From the NCBI GenBank assembly GCA_035771175.1, contig CM069604.1, positions 15,935,115-15,999,114 of the forward strand: 64,000 nucleotides of DNA. The letters run 5' to 3'. The stretch's first letter is position 1. Each line of letters starts with the position of its first letter. The notes below the pieces were generated by a model that was not told the DNA's origin, did not search any database, and was given only the letters and a program-made list of their open reading frames with translations. Shown here piece by piece: positions 32,256-42,465 of this stretch. Made by a program: the position numbers and the translations under genes. This DNA comes from Paratinospora sagittata. Taxonomy: Eukaryota > Streptophyta > Magnoliopsida > Ranunculales > Menispermaceae.

Positions 32256-32335
32256 ATATTTTGTGGTATATAATGGCTGGGGTACGCTCTGTATGAGGTG
32301 CCTATCACGCTGCCGGTATGGGGTGTGACAACCTT

Positions 32336-32990
32336 GGTGGAAGGTACTCTTGTTATTTGTGGTGCTTTCACGCATGTGTTATTTGATGTTGGGTCTACAT
32401 TATCATTTATATCTTGACGCATGGTAGATAGTTTGCATTTGTTCCCCATTAGGGTTAGCACATGGTTAGTGGTGAGTACTGTAACTGAGGAAAGGATCTA
32501 CCCAAATATGATTTGTAGCAAATGTATAGTGTAGATTGGTGATTTTGGGATGCCTGTAAACCTTAGAGTCCTTGAGTTTTTGGAGTTTGATGAAATTTTA
32601 GGGATGGATTGGCTCGTCGCATACCATGCAATGATCGATTGCTTTGCGAAAAGAGTCATCTTCTAGATTCCTGGGCCCCCAATATTTGTATTGCAAAGGA
32701 GAGCATCAAACCAACCAGTTACTAGAGGTAGATTAGTGACTGATGAGGATAGAGAGGTATTGGCTGGATTAGTGCCAGATGAGGATGAGACTAGTGGGAT
32801 GTGGATTAATGATATCCTCGTAGTTAGGGACCTTCCAGATTTATTCCTTACAGATCTTCTCAGCTTGCCACCAAAGCGGGAGATAAACTTTAATATTGAA
32901 CTGGTCCCTGACACGAAGGTTATCTCTATGGCACCATACTGAATGGCTCCCGTTGAATTAAAGAAGTTAAAGAAACAATTAGATTAGTGG
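32336..32990 (+). pseudogene. Gypsy element 3 protease and RT linker
   Basis: The frame resumes with LVEGTLVICG and LFDVGSTLSFIS (active-site loop D-V-G, the same change seen in element 2), then LGMDWLVAYHAMIDCF. Stops occur near 32416, 32531 and 32664. 32691-32942 is open, with LPPKREINFNIELVPDTKVISMAPY leading to RT. Shared spellings with element 2 indicate closely related chromoviruses. Confidence 0.8.
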
Positions 32991-34169
32991 ATGGCTAAGG
33001 GCTTTATGAGCCCAAGTGTGTCACCCTGGGGGCCTCCAGTGCTTTTTGTAAAAAAGCAAGATGGGAGCCTATTGTTGTGTATCAACTACCGTCAGGTGAT
33101 TAAGGTGACTGTCAAGAACAAGTTTCTTCTTTCGAGAATTGATGACTTGTTTAATCAGTTGAGGGGAGCGAAGTATTTCTAAAAAAAAATTTGCGCTCTG
33201 GGTACCATCAGTTGAGAATAAGGGATGAGGATGTACTGAACACAACATTCAAGACCCGTTATGGACATTATAAGTTCCTTGTGATGCCATTTGGTTTTAC
33301 TAACGCACCGACGATGTTCATGGACCTGATGCAGAGGGTCTTCAGGAAGTACTTGGATAAGTTCATCATTATCTTTATTATCCTAGTATATTCTAAGACT
33401 CAGGTAGAGCATGAGGAACATCTCAGAGTGACCTTACAGACTCTAAGGGAGCATATACTGTATGCCAAACTGAGTAAGTGTGAGTTTTGGATCACCGACA
33501 TGAAATTCTTGGGTCATGTCGTGAGCTCAGAAGGGATTTCAGTGGATCCATCCAAGGTTGAAGTCATTATCAGTTGGCTTAGACCTACCACAATGACCGA
33601 GATCAGGAGCTTTCTGGGTTTAGCAGGGTACTACAACAAATTTGTGCAGGGCTTCTCCAAGCTAGTTGCACCGCTTACTAGGCTTACACAGAAGGATGTG
33701 CCATTTATGTGGGCTGATGAGTATGAAGATGCCTTTATAGAGCTGAAGAAGATATTGACATTTGCGCCAGTGTTGACTTGCCAAAGCCCGGTCATGAGTT
33801 GGTTATTTATATTGATGCCTCTCGTATAAGCTTGGGTTGCGTTGTGATGCAAAAGGATAAGGTCGTGGATTATGCATCGAGGCAGTTGAAGGTGCATGAG
33901 AAAACTATCTTGTTCATGACTTAGAGCTAGCTGCAGTGGTTTTTGCTCTGAAGATTTGGAAGCATTGCCTCGAGAGGTTTACTTTATATTCTAACCACAA
34001 GAGCCTCAAGTATCTGTTTTCACAGAAGGATCTGAATATGAGGCAAAAAAGGTGGTTAGAACTCCTGAAGGACTATGACTTCACATTGGAATACCACCTT
34101 GGTAAGGCTAATATAGTAGCTGATGCTCTGAGCAGGAAGCGGGTTAAGACTGTACTTGTTGCACGCTAG
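32991..34169 (+). pseudogene. Gypsy element 3 RT and RNase H
   Basis: RT motifs are [14 protein letters not shown], then [13 protein letters not shown], a shift at an A-run near 33181, then [23 protein letters not shown] and [11 protein letters not shown]. The catalytic FIDDILVYS has lost both aspartates by a 6-base in-frame deletion. [15 protein letters not shown] and the RNase H parts follow, with a stop at about 33829 and a restart at 33936 ([37 protein letters not shown]). It is inactive. Confidence 0.85.
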
Positions 34170-34690
34170 ATGACTCAAGAGTGGAGATTACTTGAGGCGG
34201 CTACTGTGATGATTGTGTATGACACCCCTTCCGAGGAGATTGTGATATGTGCTCAGATGAGGGCTCATCCTACTCAGATTCAAGAGATTATAGCTCAGCA
34301 ATGTTTAGATGTTGATTATGTGATGCATAAGTCTTGGGCCGAGGATAGTGATCATGTGGACTGGCAGTTGTCACCTGATGGTGCTTTGAGGTTTAAGGGC
34401 TGGTTATGGATTCCTATTGATCCAAAGTTGAGGCTGAGTGTACTCCAAAAATCTTATAGATCTCAGTATGCTATTCATTCAGGTGCGACCAAGATGTACC
34501 AAGATATGAAGAGGGTATATTGGTGACCTGATATGAAGAGAGACATAGCCCAGTACATTCAGAGATGTGAAATTTTTTAGAGGGTTAAGCCCGAGCACCA
34601 GAGGCCTGAGGGACAGTTTCAACCACTTGCCATCTCCAGTTGGAAGTGGGAGCATATTACGATGGACTTTGTAGTCGGACTACCGAATTC
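34170..34690 (+). pseudogene. Gypsy element 3 integrase, truncated
   Basis: The HHCC domain is present (AIHSGATKMYQDMKR with a stop just after, CEIF for the first Cys pair). Then EHITMDFVVGLPNS gives the first catalytic Asp, after which similarity ends exactly at 34690 and TGTTACGTG begins. The second Asp, Glu, chromodomain, PPT and 3' LTR are missing. Confidence 0.8.
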
Positions 34691-34896
34691 TGTTACGTGT
34701 AAATCGCAAGTGTCCGGTGTCAGATAATAGTAATAACAGATGAAAAATGGGTTGTCGTCCTCTAGGATTGTTTACCTCAACAATTATCGTGTTCACACTT
34801 TTTATCACATGCCTGTTTAATGTTAAGATGAGGATCAATCATATCTTTGACAAACTGGCACATTTCACATAATTTGTCAATGGCTGTGAGGAGATA
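34691..34896 (-). other. 3' end of the movement-protein-bearing block
   Basis: It begins TGTTACGTGTAAATCGCAAG at the junction with the truncated integrase. On the minus strand it follows the gag/coat-like ORF and is noncoding. TGT... looks like an element end, but no matching end is seen near 38340. Confidence 0.4.
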
Positions 34897-36614
34897 TTAG
34901 AAAATTTCAGCAAAAGTAATTTGTTCCATAGATCTGCCTGTAGCAATAAGAAGTCGATTGAGTTTTGGATGGCATTCTGGTGGAAGATAAGCAACAAAAG
35001 TATGCTTCAAATCTGGTTTATCATTTCCACCAAGAAGATGATAACGTTGGATCATCCTGGTAAAGTGTCGGTGAAGATCCTTTTTGTTGAGAGAGCAACA
35101 TTTCATAGTGAAGAATTCTTGTTTGAGTTTCTTTTCAACTATAGAAACATCGCCGACGAATTCGAGGATCATATGATTATAAACTTCAACTACAGAGAGT
35201 TGAGTAAGTTGGAGGATACGATATTCTCCAAGATGAACTAACCAATCACGGACAAAACCTGTGCATCTAGAAAAGAAGTCGACTAGAACAACTTGAGAGG
35301 TTTTTCCTGTGATAAGTTGATTGGTCATCCATGCACACCAAGAAGTGGTCTTAGTTCGCCATTGTTCGGACGGAACATCATCAAGAGAAAACCAAGGACC
35401 ACCATTGTCGGGTTTAAATTGATTATGGTTTTGGTTCCTGTTAGGATTGGGTGCAGGGGTTTCAGCTGTAGTTTCAATGAAATCAACATCTTCAGTATCC
35501 AAGTCCTGAAGACCAGACTCATTTGAAGAAGAGGCACCTTGAGCCATGTGAATCTAAGCAAGGGCTGAGATATCCATAAGCTGTGAATTTGCAGAAGAAG
35601 TAGAAGTATACTCATAGGATTTTGCAGAATAATCAAAGGAATTGGTAACTTCGTCAGAGATTTCTTCAGAGGAAGAAGAAAGATCAATAGATTCAAAAGA
35701 ATCCGTAGACGAATCAGAAGGTGTAGCCGAAGATTCATTTGTATCGGCACCAATGTCATCATCAGTAGTATCATCTGCAAGATCTTGATAATAGGGTTGA
35801 ACTGGATTACTTGGAGGAGGTTCAGGTTCAGTGGGAGGAAAGGGAATACCAGGAGTAATTGGGACCGGAGGGTCATAATACTCGGGAGGAGGTTCCATTG
35901 GAGGAAACAAAGGAAGTTTGCCTTTATCCCGAAACATTGGACGGGGACCACATACAGGTGGAGGTCTTAGAGATGGGGAAAATATCTGCGGCTGGGGTGT
36001 AGCTGCATCTGCTCTAGATTTAGAAAGTAACAGACTGGACAAAAAAGTCTGGGATGCACTCTGAGTAGGAGGTGGAGTGTAAGTAGGTATAGGTGAAGTT
36101 GAATGTAACCTGAAAGTATTGAGAGACATGGGATATGTTTCTGGGTATTCAGGTTGCTGATATTTTTTAGATCTGCAGTAACATAAGATAATTGTTCTTT
36201 GAGATGACGTAATTCTTTTTCTGCTGCATCAAACTGAGGACCAGTATAACGCTGCTGAAGATAATATCTTAACTGAGCATCCAAATCATGGATCTTAACA
36301 GTGAGTTCAGTATAATATTTCTGACTGATATTAGCCTGAATATCTATTTTTAGAACAAGACTGGTCGTAGTAGAAGAAAGAGTAAGCAGTTGATCATCAA
36401 TTTTTCTCAAGAATTGATTCTGAATTAGAGCATTCTTCGTCTGCCAATTTAACACTTCTTCAGGCTGAGACAAAGGCTTGGAAGAACCATCAGGATTAAC
36501 CCCAGTAGGGACTGAAAAAGGTTTAGCTGTAGTCTGATGAGTAGGATCTGCAACTCTTTGCAAAGGAGGAAAATCAAGGTCATATGGACCTACTGGAAAG
36601 CAATGAGGAACCAT
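34897..36614 (-). pseudogene. Gag/coat-like region of a caulimovirid-like or movement-protein-bearing retroelement
   Basis: Three overlapping minus-strand frames (36614-35967, 36129-35554, 35547-34897) form one broken polyprotein. The first has a long helical, probably coiled-coil segment (QNQFLRKIDDQLLTL, then AEKELRHLKEQL). The middle is proline-rich, then serine/acid-rich. The last has a gag/coat core pattern with W..W...L, DWLVHLGEY and KDLHRHFTRMIQRYHLLGG. This order, after a movement-protein-like ORF, is what caulimovirid polyproteins show. No RT remains, so the assignment rests on layout. The copy is disrupted and cannot be functional. Confidence 0.55.
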
Positions 36615-36668
36615 TGGGGCTACAGGAGGTGCAGGTGGTTCATAATAAGAACTTTGGACATCAGATCT

Positions 36669-36914
36669 TCACGAAGACTTCTTGGATTTACGTTTCTTGC
36701 GATAAGCATCAGCATCATATCGGCAGGAAGGGTTGATCCAATCTTCATATTCTTGGTCATCCTGGCAAGGACAACCAGGGACACACATTTCTGGGGCACA
36801 ATCCCAAATAAAGTGACCATCCACATGGGAATGATAAATGGGTTGGCCAGTATCCTGAAAAGAATGGATTGGAGGATCATCGGTATGATCTTTGAAGACA
36901 GGTTGAATCATCAT
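36669..36914 (-). pseudogene. Cys/His-rich segment between movement-like and coat-like regions
   Basis: The 81-codon minus-strand frame has GHFIWDCAPEMCVPGCPCQD, a tight Cys cluster with a preceding His, and ends in a KKRKSKKSS basic run. It lies between the two larger ORFs of the block and could bind metal or nucleic acid. I know no exact family. Confidence 0.45.
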
Positions 36915-36974
36915 AGAATGATGAACAGGAAGAAGTTCCTAAGATTTAGACGGAGATTCAAAACTGATTCTGAC

Positions 36975-37909
36975 TTAGCCGTCAACCTGTTTTTTCATGA
37001 GGGGACATATAGTACTAGTGACTGGTTCTGAACGTTTCAAGAACTGTTCATAATTTGTGAACCAGGTCAGTGGCAACATCTGTCGTAGATCCTTCTGAGG
37101 GATTTTCTTGGGGATCTGGACTATGGATGAAATTTCATTGTCATGAACAAAGGCCATGACTGTGCCATGTGGCTTCTGAGTCCTTAAATGAATGGCATGG
37201 TCTTGAAGACGAAAAGCCATTTGATGGTGTAAGGTGGCCATGACACTATCCATACGATGTTGAACACCAAAAAACTGGACTTGTACCTTAAACCTTGTAG
37301 GTAGGGTTGGATCAGATAAACAAATATTAAAGTCAGGAGCAATGGTGAAAACCATAAAACCATGACTTAATGTTGTGATAACAGTGCCGATGCAGGCATG
37401 TTCATAATCCAACAGGTTTGTATCCAGTAAAGCAACACGGGCAAAGAGAGGTACATCACCTCTGCCATGATAATACAAAACAAGTCGAATTGCACCTAGA
37501 TGAATATGGGTATAGCCGTTGGCTAACCAGTGACGAATGAATTCAGGTTCAAATTCGAGGGTAACATACTGCTCTTGATGAGTCAATTCAAGCTGGCAGT
37601 TTGTGAGGGTCGTACTCTGAACATACTCCTTAATAGGAGGGACCTTGCGAGAAATCAACGTTCTAACTGAAGTAGTAAAAGACTGACGCTTTTAGTAAAA
37701 AGACTATAAGGATTTAACAAAGGGGGAACAGTTTCATTAACTTTACTGTCATCAGGAATGTGGGTAACTTCTATCAATTGGTCTATCTTTGAGGCTTTAG
37801 TTTTTAAACAGGATTCGAGGAGACTAGAAAAATTAAAAGATGAAGACTTAAGTACAGGAGTAGAACATGGCACAGAAGAAGAAGGTTGACTGTCACCAAA
37901 GGGATCCAT
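36975..37909 (-). pseudogene. Movement-protein-like ORF (30K superfamily type)
   Basis: In plant viruses such proteins modify plasmodesmata so that virus can pass between cells. A start at 37909 (MDPFGDSQPSSS) opens the N-terminus; a frame change near 37660 leads to 37658-36975. That part has GAIRLVLYYHGR, ARVALLDTNLLDYEHACIG and FTIAPDFNICLSDP, with the conserved Asp in a hydrophobic strand and a Gly further on, as in caulimovirid movement proteins. This is by-eye family recognition. The frame break shows it is an inactive old genomic copy. It is followed by the Cys/His and gag/coat-like regions on the same strand. Confidence 0.6.
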
Positions 37910-38340
37910 GGATATAAGCAGGCTTCTATCTCTTACGCGTACGACACACCTTGCCTGGCTGGACTGTCTCTTTATCCACTGGATGGGAAACGGTGAAAAC
38001 CAGAAACCTGAAAACTCTGTGACAAAGAACCACAACCAAACTTAAAGACGTATCTTAATCTGATTCAGTCTCTATGAAATCACAAATAACCAAAACAAAG
38101 CAAAGTCGGAAGATACCAATTAAAAGGATAGCAAGTACTATTAACACCACAAGCAACCAAACTGGGAGATGACTTAACAGTGACATCATGCACTTTCAAA
38201 GAACGTACGAAGTCGTTCAAGTAACTTGATGTAGAAGTGTAAGCATACACATGCAAACAACACTAACAATATTATTGCGCATAACCCAAGAAGGGATATA
38301 TGGCTGGACATGAGATAATACACACTAAGCATACGTAGAT
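37910..38340 (-). other. Leader side of the movement-protein-bearing block
   Basis: It is noncoding sequence upstream (minus strand) of the movement-like ORF. No tRNA-Met primer site was found here. At about 38340 it meets the 5' LTR of copia element 2, so the block is cut on both sides. Confidence 0.4.
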
Positions 38341-39161
38341 GTATTTCAACTTAGCATTACCTATTTCACATTTCATATTTTTATAATGCTATGAACTGTG
38401 TTTAATGTAAAGTGTTATACTGCGTTAGAACCACCCAACATCGTAGTGTTGTAATGCTGGTGTGTTTCTGGATTAAAACAACCATGACAAGTGAAAGTAG
38501 TTTACTTGATGATTTAAAGATTGAAATCATATAGGTTTTCTCTGAGCCTGTAAAAGAGAAATCGGTTCATCCTCATCCAGTAAAAGGGTATGTTTGTCCT
38601 TAACCTTAAAAAGGATGGGCTATCTCTCAGCCTTAAAAGAGAAACTGGTTGTTCCTTATCCCGTAAAAGGATCACAGTTCTTCCTTAGCTAGTAAAAGGA
38701 ACATAAGTTTCTCCTCATCCCAAAAAAAGGAAATTGGTTCTTCCTTAGCCATTAAAAGGAACATGAGTTTTTCCTCATCTCGCAAAAAGGAAATTGGTTC
38801 TTACTTAGCCATTAAAAGGAACATGGGTTTTTCCTAATCTCGGAAAAAAAAAATTGGTTCATCCTTAGCCCATGAAAGGATATGTTTACCTTTAACCTGA
38901 AAAAGGGTTGTTGTAACGGTTTGGTTCTTACCCGTAAGAGAATCAGTTAGTGGATTGAGCAAATCCTAATCGGGAGATTAGGTAGTGGACGTAGGCTTGG
39001 CCGAACCACTATAAATTTGTGTGTCAAAATTTTGCAATTTAGTCTGTGTTCGATTTTGCATCCAATTTTAATACACTCATTTAAATCACTAAGTTATGGG
39101 AAGATAATTTTAAAATTGACCATCGCACCCAATTCACCCCTTCTTTTGGGTGGGACCAACA
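38341..39161 (+). mobile_element. Partial 5' LTR of copia element 2
   Basis: It matches 56970-57670 of the 3' LTR from TATTTCAACTTAGC onward, including the hairpin array, the GGTAGTGGACGTAGG / CCGAACCACTATAAAT core (38981-39016) and the end GGGACCAACA. The first ~2.1 kb of the LTR are absent. The array here has about four more units than the one in the 3' LTR. Confidence 0.88.
38536..38943 (+). repeat. Array of ~14 short hairpins, TCCTTAGCC type, in 5' LTR of copia element 2
   Basis: Each unit of about 30 bases has an arm such as TTCCTTAGCC and an arm such as TAAAAGGAAC, so it can fold on itself. Alternating forms (TCCTTAGCC and TCCTCATCC) make a 60-base dimer, repeated near 38695-38850. The 3' LTR array (57167-57456) has about ten units. 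Confidence 0.85.
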
Positions 39162-39163
39162 AG

Positions 39164-39175
39164 TGGTATCGGAGC
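39164..39175 (+). promoter_or_regulatory. Primer-binding site (initiator tRNA-Met)
   Basis: TGGTATCGGAGC lies two bases after the LTR end. One mismatch from TGGTATCAGAGC, the plant initiator tRNA-Met PBS. Confidence 0.9.
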
Positions 39176-40104
39176 GGGTTATCTGAAATCATTGTCTAAC
39201 AACCTAGAGTCTAGATCCTATGGTTAAGTAGGGTTCTTTTAGGGTTCTCATTTCTCGCACATTAGAATTAGAAACCCTAGTTGTCACATCGGTGATCTGC
39301 ACGTTTTGAATTTTGTATTCTCTGTGTAGTCATCTCGAAGACGTCAGCTTGCCCCTGCACGCCACTCAGCATTTATTGCTAGACCGCCTTTGAGACGATT
39401 TTTAAGAATATACACTTCGTCTTCACTTGCACCATCTGCAGTGAAACGTCTCGTCGTCTCAGTTGCTCAATCTCTCTAGTGGCTTCTAGAAATCCTATAT
39501 CCCTAAAACGTCCACGAGAAGAAATTTTTTCTTCAAGTGGCTTCTTTTTATTTTCTTCTTCCGATGATTCGGTTGAAGTTGTCACAAGTTGTAGGTATCC
39601 GAAAACTGTTTCCAAGCCACCTCCAGGTTTCCCTAGGGCTAAATCGCAACCTCCCATAAAGCCAAAACAAGAGCCATCCCATGCCGACCATGGAGAATCT
39701 TCAATCAAGAATCTCTTAACCTAATTGTCCGAGTCCAACTCTGTCAGTTTCCAGTTGGTTGTCGAGCTGCTTTTCGAACTGGAGAAGAGATTAAGGGAAC
39801 TTGAGAGAGTCAACAAACTTCAAAAGGACATGTTGTTTGCTTTTCTCAAAAAGGTGGATAAATCTGAAGCTGTCCTTGAAGATGCAATCAATGGGAGCTT
39901 CACCTTTGCTATGAGTCAGATTAGAAGGCCCGGTCCAGTACTTGCCCATATTGAGCTCATGAGTGCAAGAATGGCCGAACCGTCTCATCTGCCGAGATCT
40001 GTCGCACCTCGATCTTGTGATGCTCAAGGCTCTCCTCATCAAGCTTGATTTCCACTTCTCCTTGCTCCTATCTGTCGGTCTGTCTGTTTGTCGGTCGGTC
40101 TGTC
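39176..40104 (+). pseudogene. Internal ORF of copia element 2, interrupted by gypsy element D
   Basis: From ATG 39479 (MASRNPISLKRPREE) a frame runs to TGA at 40046-40048 with one stop at 39722-39724. The N-terminus is serine/basic; 39780-39900 is helical and charged (ELEKRLRELERVNKLQKDML), likely a coiled coil. No copia gag, protease, integrase or RT motif is present, so this element seems non-autonomous. The N-terminal style recalls the starts of the ORFs at 9679 and 47564. TG-rich DNA before 40104 is where element D inserted; the internal region continues at 50253. Confidence 0.5.
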
Positions 40105-41459
40105 TGTAACACCCTGCCCGGACGCGCCTAAACCGACGGTACACTCACGGACGGGGCGCGCATTTGGAACAATAACAATGGTAACAACAGAATGCGCAGC
40201 AGAAAATATATGACACACAGTACAAATTTGATTTCATTTAATTCAGAATATTTTTGTACATAATATGGTCAAGGGAACATACTCCCCAAAATCCCCAATG
40301 AATAATACAAAGGGTACAAATTGTGGGCCTCATAACCTGCACCCAGTCCACCCTAATTTCCTGTGAAATATTGGATAATAATGGAATGAGCTTAACGCGC
40401 TCAGTGGGTAAATAGCGCGTGAGTATAACAATTAATAAAGCATACTTCAATATCAAATATCTTAAATAGACATGTGAGAATCATAATCAATCAATATGTA
40501 TGTATGCATGACACCGTCTCGTAATGGTTTGATGAACGTACATCGCCGAGTTCACGTACAGGTGTCCTTCCCCGGGCGTAGCCAGGTTCTCACTATACGT
40601 CCGTCCTCAGGAACGATGCTCTGGATTCACGTACTGATGCCCCTCCCCGGGAGTAGCTGGGTTCTCATGTACGTCCCTCTCCAGATAAATGTAATGAATA
40701 GCGAGCAATGCTCATAACTATTCTATGAGTCATAAACCATATACGTCCCTAGGTGGTGATATGTATGATGCCAATGTATGAACTGGTCTGGTCTTTTCTT
40801 GACATTTAGACTGACTTTGGCAACGTCTAGTGATATTTATCAGGGTCGATATCACGACGTGCAAGGTTAGCACATTCAGTATTACATGTATAAGCTGATA
40901 GCTTTCAATAAGACCAACTAGATCAGTCCCCAGTTGAGAGGTGAGACACTAGGTCTGCTTAAATAACCAATCGCCTAGAGCAGCCCGCTGCCTCCCGTTC
41001 ACTATTTAAAGTTACTGAGGACAAGACCGAGTCTAGTTGAGTCAGATTGACCACAAATCCGACATTATAACAGTATAATACGTGAATTCCAAGTGTACAG
41101 GCATAAGTGTGGCAGTATAAACATTATATGACATAATGCAGTGTAAATGAACAGTAGACATAATAATAATTGAATGTAAACTTTAATAAAAGTTTATAAA
41201 ACACGCAAACCTATGTTTCGTTCCCCACCTTCAGATAAGAACTTCTTCTTTTTCAGATCTGGCATTTTCCTCCGGACAGAACTTCGTCGTACTGCACTGA
41301 GAGTCTCAGACAGAGAGTCTCAAAAGACTAAAAACTCAATATGAGTGAAAAAATGAGGAAAAATCATAATTTTGAGTGAATTTGGTGTGAAAAATGAAGA
41401 GGGGAGGGTTGGTTTATATAGGGGTTTTGGCGCCTGGAAGTCTAAGCGGGCTGCCTGGA
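40105..41459 (-). mobile_element. 3' LTR of gypsy element D (inner end deleted)
   Basis: It starts TGTAACACCC and aligns with the LTR at 48850-50252 through GGCGCCTGGAAGTC...GGGCTGCCTGGA. It lacks about the last 75 plus-strand bases of that LTR and is fused directly to integrase sequence at about 41459. It keeps 19 bases near its outer end (after TGTAACA) that the other LTR has lost. The base string CTGTC precedes it at 40100-40104. Confidence 0.9.
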
Positions 41460-42465
41460 TAAGCCTCTCTGGCTGCCCATCAGTCTAAGGGTGGAAGGTT
41501 GTGCTCATAGTGATCTTAGAACCCATTCTATTCTGGAAGCTTTTCCAAAAGTTGGATGTGAATCGAGGATCTCGATCAGAGACGATCGTGAGTGGTATGC
41601 CATGAAGGCGTACGAGCTCTCTTTCATATAGTTCTGCAAGTTTGGCGGGGTTATTCGTGAACTTTATTGGCAAGAAGTGTGCAGACTTTGTAAGTCTGTC
41701 AATGATAACCCAGATAGCATCTTGCCCTTTATTGTTTCGAGGTAAGGCCGTGACAAAATCCATGGCGAGGTTCTCCCATTTCCCTTCCCCAATAGGTAAC
41801 GGCTGGAGAAGTCCAGAGGGAAGTCTTCATTCTGCCTTAACTTTCTGGCAAACGAGACATCGAGCAACGAAGTCTGCAATTGTCTTCTTCATTCCAGAAA
41901 ACCAGAATTGACGCTTGACATCCTTGTACATCTTGTCACCCCCAGGATGCATAGTGTACCTCGAACAGTGCAACTCAGTTAGCACTTCTTTCCGAACTTC
42001 AGGATCGTTCAGTAGACAAAGACATTTTTTATTAAAAATGGTTCCGTCACCAGCGACCGACCAGTGAGGAAGGTCCTGTCCGTTGAGTAGAAGTTCTCGT
42101 TTCTCCATTAACATAGGGTCATTGGCTTGAGCTGCTGAAATCTTTCGAAAGAGCTTAGAGTTGGCTGATAATTGAAAGAGTCGTGGTCTTGGTCCTTCTT
42201 CGTTCAGCTATAGGTTAAAGTTCTCCATCTCTGTAGCCAACTTTCCCATTTCGTAGTTGAGGGTGTAAGCAACATAAGATTTTCTACTCAGGGCATCAGC
42301 CACAACATTGGCCTTTCCGGGATGGTACTGGAGTTGAAAGTCATAATCTTTCAAGAATTCCAACCATCGTCTCTGGCGGAGGTTTAGGTCTCTCTAAGTG
42401 TATATGTACTTAAGACTCTTGTGATCCGAGAAGACCTCAAACTGTTCACCGTATAGGTAATGACG
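41460..42465 (-). pseudogene. Gypsy element D integrase and RNase H end
   Basis: On the minus strand, RNase H ends with [12 protein letters not shown] at about 42300. The HHCC zinc domain is in 42114-41827 (MHPGGDKMYKDVKRQFW, CLVCQKVKAE). The core follows with AMDFVTALPRN (Asp 1), IVSDRDPRF (Asp 2), then STTFHP-stop-TDGQPERLI, where Glu 3 survives beyond a TAG. There the sequence fuses to the LTR. The end of integrase, any chromodomain, 3' UTR and PPT are deleted. Confidence 0.85.

Larger units (their letters stand above)
31372..32330. mobile_element. 959-bp doubly palindromic insertion with TSD ACCTT
   Basis: It starts TGTCACACCC and ends GGGTGTGACA, flanked by ACCTT at 31367-31371 and 32331-32335. 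Removing it rejoins gag-side ...SRT with protease-side LVEGTLVICG. Inside are two tandem palindromic units (31372-31844 and 31873-32330) separated by a 28-base near-palindrome (31845-31872, AAAAGGCC...GGCCTTTT). Each unit has outer arms of 75-102 bases around an inner palindrome that has its own TGTCACATCCC...TGTGACA ends. No protein is encoded. The ends and TSD length would suit an LTR element, but an LTR is not normally a palindrome; a foldback-type element is the alternative. Confidence 0.85.

Noticed and set aside
31372..32330. CRISPR-like or satellite array
   Set aside because: The repeats are inverted and nested, with no regular spacers; the plant context excludes CRISPR.
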